Shown here in pieces: positions 7,050 to 9,526 of a stretch of 9,526 nucleotides of DNA. Numbering within the stretch: position 1 is the stretch's first letter; each line of letters begins with the position of its first letter. The translations under genes were made by a program, and so were the position numbers. A model generated the notes under the pieces. That model was not told the DNA's origin. It did not search any database and worked only from the letters and a program-made list of their open reading frames with translations. Origin of the DNA: RGIG1918 sp045536045 (GTDB lineage Bacteria; Cyanobacteriota; Vampirovibrionia; Gastranaerophilales; Gastranaerophilaceae); contig JAZSMU010000116.1 in the NCBI GenBank assembly GCA_045536045.1, forward strand, positions 1 to 9,526. The letters are read 5' to 3'.

Positions 7050-7064
7050 ATTTTATGATAAAAT
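7050..7064 (+). promoter_or_regulatory. 7-1-7 palindrome in the divergent promoter region (candidate operator)
   Basis: ATTTTAT-G-ATAAAAT is a perfect inverted repeat of 7+1+7 bases overlapping the proposed -10 of the flavodiiron gene. The 7-1-7 geometry is that of PerR/Fur-family boxes, and PerR-type repressors are known to control flavodiiron and rubredoxin genes in some clostridia. The half-site matches the Bacillus PerR half-site at only about 4 of 7 positions and is A/T only, so this is a suggestion. Confidence 0.3.
7056..7064 (+). promoter_or_regulatory. Extended -10 promoter for the flavodiiron gene
   Basis: TGATAAAAT is an extended -10 that would start transcription near 7071, leaving a leader of about 15 bases that still contains the ribosome binding site. 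There is no recognisable -35 hexamer. TATGAT at 7054-7059 is an overlapping alternative -10. Confidence 0.42.
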
Positions 7065-7073
7065 ATTTTTGTA

Positions 7074-7079
7074 AGAGGA
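7074..7079 (+). promoter_or_regulatory. Ribosome binding site of the flavodiiron gene
   Basis: AGAGGA lies 6 bases before the ATG at 7086, which settles that start codon. It contrasts with the missing Shine-Dalgarno of the divergent glycosyltransferase gene 50 bp away. Confidence 0.8.
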
Positions 7080-7085
7080 ATAATT

Positions 7086-8927
7086 ATGCAAAATATTATA
7101 AAAATAAAAGAGGATTTACTTTGGGTTGGTGCAAACACTAGAAAACTTGCACTTTTTGAAAGCATTTACCCAATTCCTGCTGGTGTTTCATATAATTCAT
7201 ATTTATTATTAGATGAAAAAACAGTTTTGCTAGATACAATTGAAAGAGCTGTTTCGGATGAATTTTTTGAAAATGTTAAGGCTGGCTTAAATGGTAGAAA
7301 TCTTGATTATTTAATTGTTCAACATATGGAGCCTGACCATTGCTCTCAAATATCTAATTTGGTTGAAAAATATCCAAATTTGACTCTTGTTTGCAACAAA
7401 AAAACAGAAGGAATGCTTAAAAATTTCTTTGAGCTTCCTAAAAATCTTAAATTTCAAATTGTTGCTGAAGGTGATATTTTAGAAACAGGACGCCATAAAC
7501 TAACTTTTGTTTTTGCCCCTATGGTGCACTGGCCAGAAGTCATGGTTACTTATGATACTGTTGATAAAATTTTATTCTCAGCAGATGCTTTTGGAACTTT
7601 TGGTGCAATATCTGGTAATATTTTTGCTGATGAAGTTGATTTTGATGGTCGCTTTATGGATGAAGCTAGAAGATATTACACAAATATTGTTGGAAAATAT
7701 GGTAATCAAGTTCAATCATTATTAAAAAAAGCTTCAAAGATAGAAATAGATATGATATGCCCACTGCATGGCTTTATTTGGAGAAAAAATATTTCTCATT
7801 ATGTTGATAAATATATTAATTGGGCAACATATACTCCTGAAGAAAAAACGGTGCTTGTTGCTTATGCTTCAATATATGACAACACTAAAAATTCAGCCGA
7901 AATTTTAGCAAGCGAGCTTGCCAAGTTGGGAGTTAAAAATATCAAAATGTTTGATGTTTCAATAACTCATCCATCTTATGTTTTAGCAGAAGCTTTTAGA
8001 TGTTCTCATATTGTGCTTGCAAGCCCAACTTATAATGCTGAAATATTTACACCAATGGACACTTTTGTTCGTTATTTAGTTGCTCATAATCTTCAAAATA
8101 GAACTTTTGCTTTAATTGAAAATGGTTCTTGGGCATTATTTGCTCAATCTAAAATGAGAGAATTATTGTCTAACCTTAAAAATACAACAATTTTAGAGAA
8201 GGGAATTTCAATTAATTCTTCTGTTAAAAAATCTAATGTTGAAGAAATTAAAGAAATGGCAAAAGCTCTGGCAGATTCAATTTTCCCAAAAGCTGAACAA
8301 AAAGATGTTTCAAAAATTGATAAAACTTCAGTGTTTTCAATTTCTTATGGGTTATTTGTTCTTTCAACAAAACATCAAGATAAGGATAATGCTTGCATAA
8401 TAAACACCGTGCAACAGCTTACAGATTCACCACTTCAAATTTCTGTAACTGTTAATAAACAAAATTATACTCACGATTTAATTGAAAAATCTAAAGAATT
8501 TAATGTTTCTGTTTTGAGTGTTGAAACGCCATTTTCTGTTTTTGAAAACTTTGGTTTCCAAACAGGAAGAAACGCTGACAAATTTGAAAACTTTGAAGAA
8601 AAAATAAGACTTGAAAATGGAATTTATGCTATAGACAAATTTGCAAATGCCTATTATAGTGCAAAAGTTGTAAATTCTATTGATTTGGGCACTCATACAA
8701 TGTTTATTGCTGAAGTTTATATGGCAAAAAGTGTTTCAAATGCTCAATCTTTAACTTATGATTATTATTTTAAACACGTTAAACCAAATCCAAATAATAA
8801 GCTAGAAGAGAAAAAAGGTTGGGTGTGCAAAATTTGTGGGTATATCTATGAAAGCGACCCACTACCAAGTGATTATATTTGTCCTATCTGCAAACATGGG
8901 GCATCAGATTTTGAGAAATTAAACTAG
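7086..8927 (+). CDS. fprA: Flavodiiron protein fused to flavin reductase and rubredoxin domains
   Basis: Cytoplasmic scavenging enzyme reducing O2 to water (or NO to N2O), 613 residues in four domains. Residues 1 to about 245 are the metallo-beta-lactamase-like diiron domain with a complete ligand set: H80, E82 and D84 (HMEPDH), H148 (MVHWPEVM), D167 (FSADAFGTFG) and H228 (PLHGFIWR). Residues about 254-400 are a flavodoxin domain, with the FMN phosphate loop at AYASIYDNTKNSAE and ASPTYN at 312-317. Residues about 412-570 resemble the FMN-binding flavin reductase domain (SISYGLFVLST, NTVQQLTDSPLQISV, FGFQTGRNADKF). Residues 578-613 are a short-spaced rubredoxin with C581, C584, C599 and C602, of the rubrerythrin tail type. 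In Moorella the reductase-rubredoxin half is a separate protein (Hrb) serving FprA; here both are one chain. It has a good ribosome binding site and is followed 9 bp later by a second rubredoxin. O2 versus NO preference cannot be read from sequence. Confidence 0.95.
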   Translation: MQNIIKIKEDLLWVGANTRKLALFESIYPIPAGVSYNSYLLLDEKTVLLDTIERAVSDEFFENVKAGLNGRNLDYLIVQHMEPDHCSQISNLVEKYPNLTLVCNKKTEGMLKNFFELPKNLKFQIVAEGDILETGRHKLTFVFAPMVHWPEVMVTYDTVDKILFSADAFGTFGAISGNIFADEVDFDGRFMDEARRYYTNIVGKYGNQVQSLLKKASKIEIDMICPLHGFIWRKNISHYVDKYINWATYTPEEKTVLVAYASIYDNTKNSAEILASELAKLGVKNIKMFDVSITHPSYVLAEAFRCSHIVLASPTYNAEIFTPMDTFVRYLVAHNLQNRTFALIENGSWALFAQSKMRELLSNLKNTTILEKGISINSSVKKSNVEEIKEMAKALADSIFPKAEQKDVSKIDKTSVFSISYGLFVLSTKHQDKDNACIINTVQQLTDSPLQISVTVNKQNYTHDLIEKSKEFNVSVLSVETPFSVFENFGFQTGRNADKFENFEEKIRLENGIYAIDKFANAYYSAKVVNSIDLGTHTMFIAEVYMAKSVSNAQSLTYDYYFKHVKPNPNNKLEEKKGWVCKICGYIYESDPLPSDYICPICKHGASDFEKLN

Positions 8928-8931
8928 GAGG
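8926..8931 (+). promoter_or_regulatory. Ribosome binding site of the rubredoxin gene
   Basis: A perfect AGGAGG overlaps the TAG stop of the flavodiiron gene (8925-8927) and sits 5 bases before the ATG at 8937. This points to translational coupling and an operon, and it is the strongest ribosome binding site in the window. Confidence 0.9.
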
Positions 8932-8936
8932 AAATT

Positions 8937-9095
8937 ATGGCAGTTTATGTATGTACAGTGTGTAATTGGGAATATGATGAAGAAGTAGGATACGAAGAAG
9001 CAGGAATTGCTGCAGGAGTAAAATTTGAAGACCTACCTGATGATTTTGAATGTCCATTATGCAATGTCGGAAAAGATATGTTTGAGGCAAAATAA
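8937..9095 (+). CDS. rd: Rubredoxin
   Basis: Small cytoplasmic one-electron carrier with a single Fe(Cys)4 centre, 52 residues, the usual length. The two iron knuckles are CTVC (C6, C9) and CPLC (C39, C42), with the conserved EDLPDDFECP stretch between them and the family ending GKDMFEAK. In both knuckles the residue after the second cysteine is Asn (N10, N43), where most rubredoxins have Gly. The gene starts 9 bp after the flavodiiron stop, with a perfect ribosome binding site, so the two are almost certainly co-transcribed. It probably donates electrons to the flavodiiron protein or to other peroxide/oxygen-reducing enzymes such as rubrerythrins encoded elsewhere. The start is fixed by the ribosome binding site and by the standard family N-terminus. 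Confidence 0.96.
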   Translation: MAVYVCTVCNWEYDEEVGYEEAGIAAGVKFEDLPDDFECPLCNVGKDMFEAK

Positions 9096-9112
9096 GCGTC
9101 TATTGTTACAAT

Positions 9113-9140
9113 TTGCATAAAGCACATTATTTGTTAGAAT
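9113..9140 (+). promoter_or_regulatory. Probable promoter of the gene starting at 9165
   Basis: TGTTAGAAT (9132-9140) is an extended -10 with TAGAAT one base from consensus, and TTGCAT (9113-9118) lies 16 bp upstream as a weak -35. The predicted start near 9147 gives a short leader containing the ribosome binding site. No terminator is seen after the rubredoxin gene, so read-through is also likely. A small inverted repeat, ATTGT-T-ACAAT (9102-9112), lies just upstream. Confidence 0.45.
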
Positions 9141-9152
9141 CATTTTATATGA

Positions 9153-9158
9153 TGGAGA
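9153..9158 (+). promoter_or_regulatory. Ribosome binding site of the gene starting at 9165
   Basis: TGGAGA precedes the ATG at 9165 by 6 bases and favours this start over the two ATGs at 9149 and 9152. The ATG at 9152 reads into a stop after six codons. Confidence 0.65.
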
Positions 9159-9164
9159 TTTGGT

Positions 9165-9526
9165 ATGCCTAAAGATTATATAGACGCAAAGTTTGATAGC
9201 GAAATTTATTGCACTCGTATTTGTCAAAAGCTAGATGAAATTAAAGATAAAAAAGTTTTGGTATATGGAGTTGGCAGGGCTTTTTCTAGATTAGATGAAA
9301 AATTTTCTCTAAAAGAAAAGCTAAACATTGTTGGATATGTTGATAAAAGATTTAAAGAACCAACGGTGTATGAAGGTAAGCCTGCAATGAAGCTGGATGA
9401 TATTAAAAACTTTGATTTTGATATTCTTTTGGTAACTCTTGAATATCCTCACCCTGTTGAAGAAACATTTTGCTATATGGGACTAAATAAAGAATTGTTT
9501 GCTTTTTTTAAAGAAGAAGACCCACT
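9165..9526 (+). CDS. Rossmann-like protein, probable sugar/polysaccharide context (3' truncated)
   Basis: The first 120 residues are present and the frame stays open to the window edge. After a helical lead (1-28) comes a nucleotide-binding-like beta-alpha-beta start: KKVLVYGVGRAFSRLD at 29-44, a second strand with the acidic end IVGYVDKRF at 55-63, YEGKPAMKLDDI at 69-80, then DFDILLVTLEYP at 84-95. This pattern resembles the small Rossmann domains found on sugar-modifying enzymes and glycosyltransferases, and it parallels the C-terminal domain of the glycosyltransferase at 5782-7032. The glycine motif GVG is short for a classical dinucleotide site, so cofactor binding is uncertain. The codon use matches the neighbours. 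I cannot name a reaction; what lies after residue 120 may decide it. Confidence 0.75.
   Translation, partial: MPKDYIDAKFDSEIYCTRICQKLDEIKDKKVLVYGVGRAFSRLDEKFSLKEKLNIVGYVDKRFKEPTVYEGKPAMKLDDIKNFDFDILLVTLEYPHPVEETFCYMGLNKELFAFFKEEDP

Noticed and set aside
8478..8696. Minus-strand open frames opposite the flavodiiron and rubredoxin genes (also 8945-9127)
   Set aside because: They lie wholly or largely opposite strongly supported genes with conserved motifs and have no start signals or family features.
9141..9154. ATCAT-TTTAT-ATGAT inverted repeat before the gene at 9165 as an operator or terminator
   Set aside because: A five-base A/T-rich stem is expected by chance here and there is no following U-run.
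1..9526. Insertion sequences, tRNA or rRNA genes, phage or plasmid elements
   Set aside because: No transposase or integrase motifs, terminal repeats, tRNA-like cloverleaf sequence or rRNA segments were seen on either strand.

Overview
The window is AT-rich (by eye about one third G+C) and reads as the chromosome of a flagellated, anaerobic or microaerophilic bacterium. The reasons are a flagellin, an oxygen-detoxifying flavodiiron protein with rubredoxin partners, a CPA1-type cation/proton antiporter and GT2-type surface sugar chemistry. The lineage cannot be fixed from this sequence alone. An AT-rich gut or sediment anaerobe such as a non-photosynthetic cyanobacterial relative (Vampirovibrionia/Gastranaerophilales) would fit, but so would several other anaerobic phyla. 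This placement is inference only.

Layout: bases 1-123 carry the 3' end of an unidentified plus-strand gene. It abuts, with no gap between stop codons, the convergent 1305-residue flagellin (124-4041, minus). Upstream on the minus strand lie a CPA1 antiporter with two C-terminal RCK_C-like domains (4150-5742) and a GT2 glycosyltransferase with an extra C-terminal domain (5782-7032). A 53-bp divergent promoter region (7033-7085) separates these from the plus-strand pair: a four-domain flavodiiron protein (7086-8927) and a stand-alone rubredoxin (8937-9095). A truncated gene for a Rossmann-like protein (9165 to the window end) has its own probable promoter.

The most unusual element is the flagellin. 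Its N- and C-terminal filament-forming regions together are only about 278 residues, the size of a minimal flagellin. Between them sits an insert of about 1025 residues made of two tandem GLUG-repeat modules, probably beta-helix-like, bounded by an Ala-Ser-Glu-Pro linker and a Pro-Thr linker. If expressed, the filament would carry a large repeat structure on every subunit. The insert also holds cysteines in one fixed repeat register, and a 76-bp DNA segment is shared almost perfectly between the two modules.

The flavodiiron protein joins the diiron/flavodoxin core to a flavin-reductase-like domain and a short-spaced rubredoxin in one chain, so it may pass electrons from NAD(P)H to O2 or NO by itself. 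The next gene adds a classical rubredoxin in the same operon. On the minus strand, the glycosyltransferase and antiporter genes lack Shine-Dalgarno sequences and have promoter-like -10 elements placed exactly where transcription would begin on the A of the ATG, suggesting leaderless mRNAs. The plus-strand genes have ordinary ribosome binding sites.
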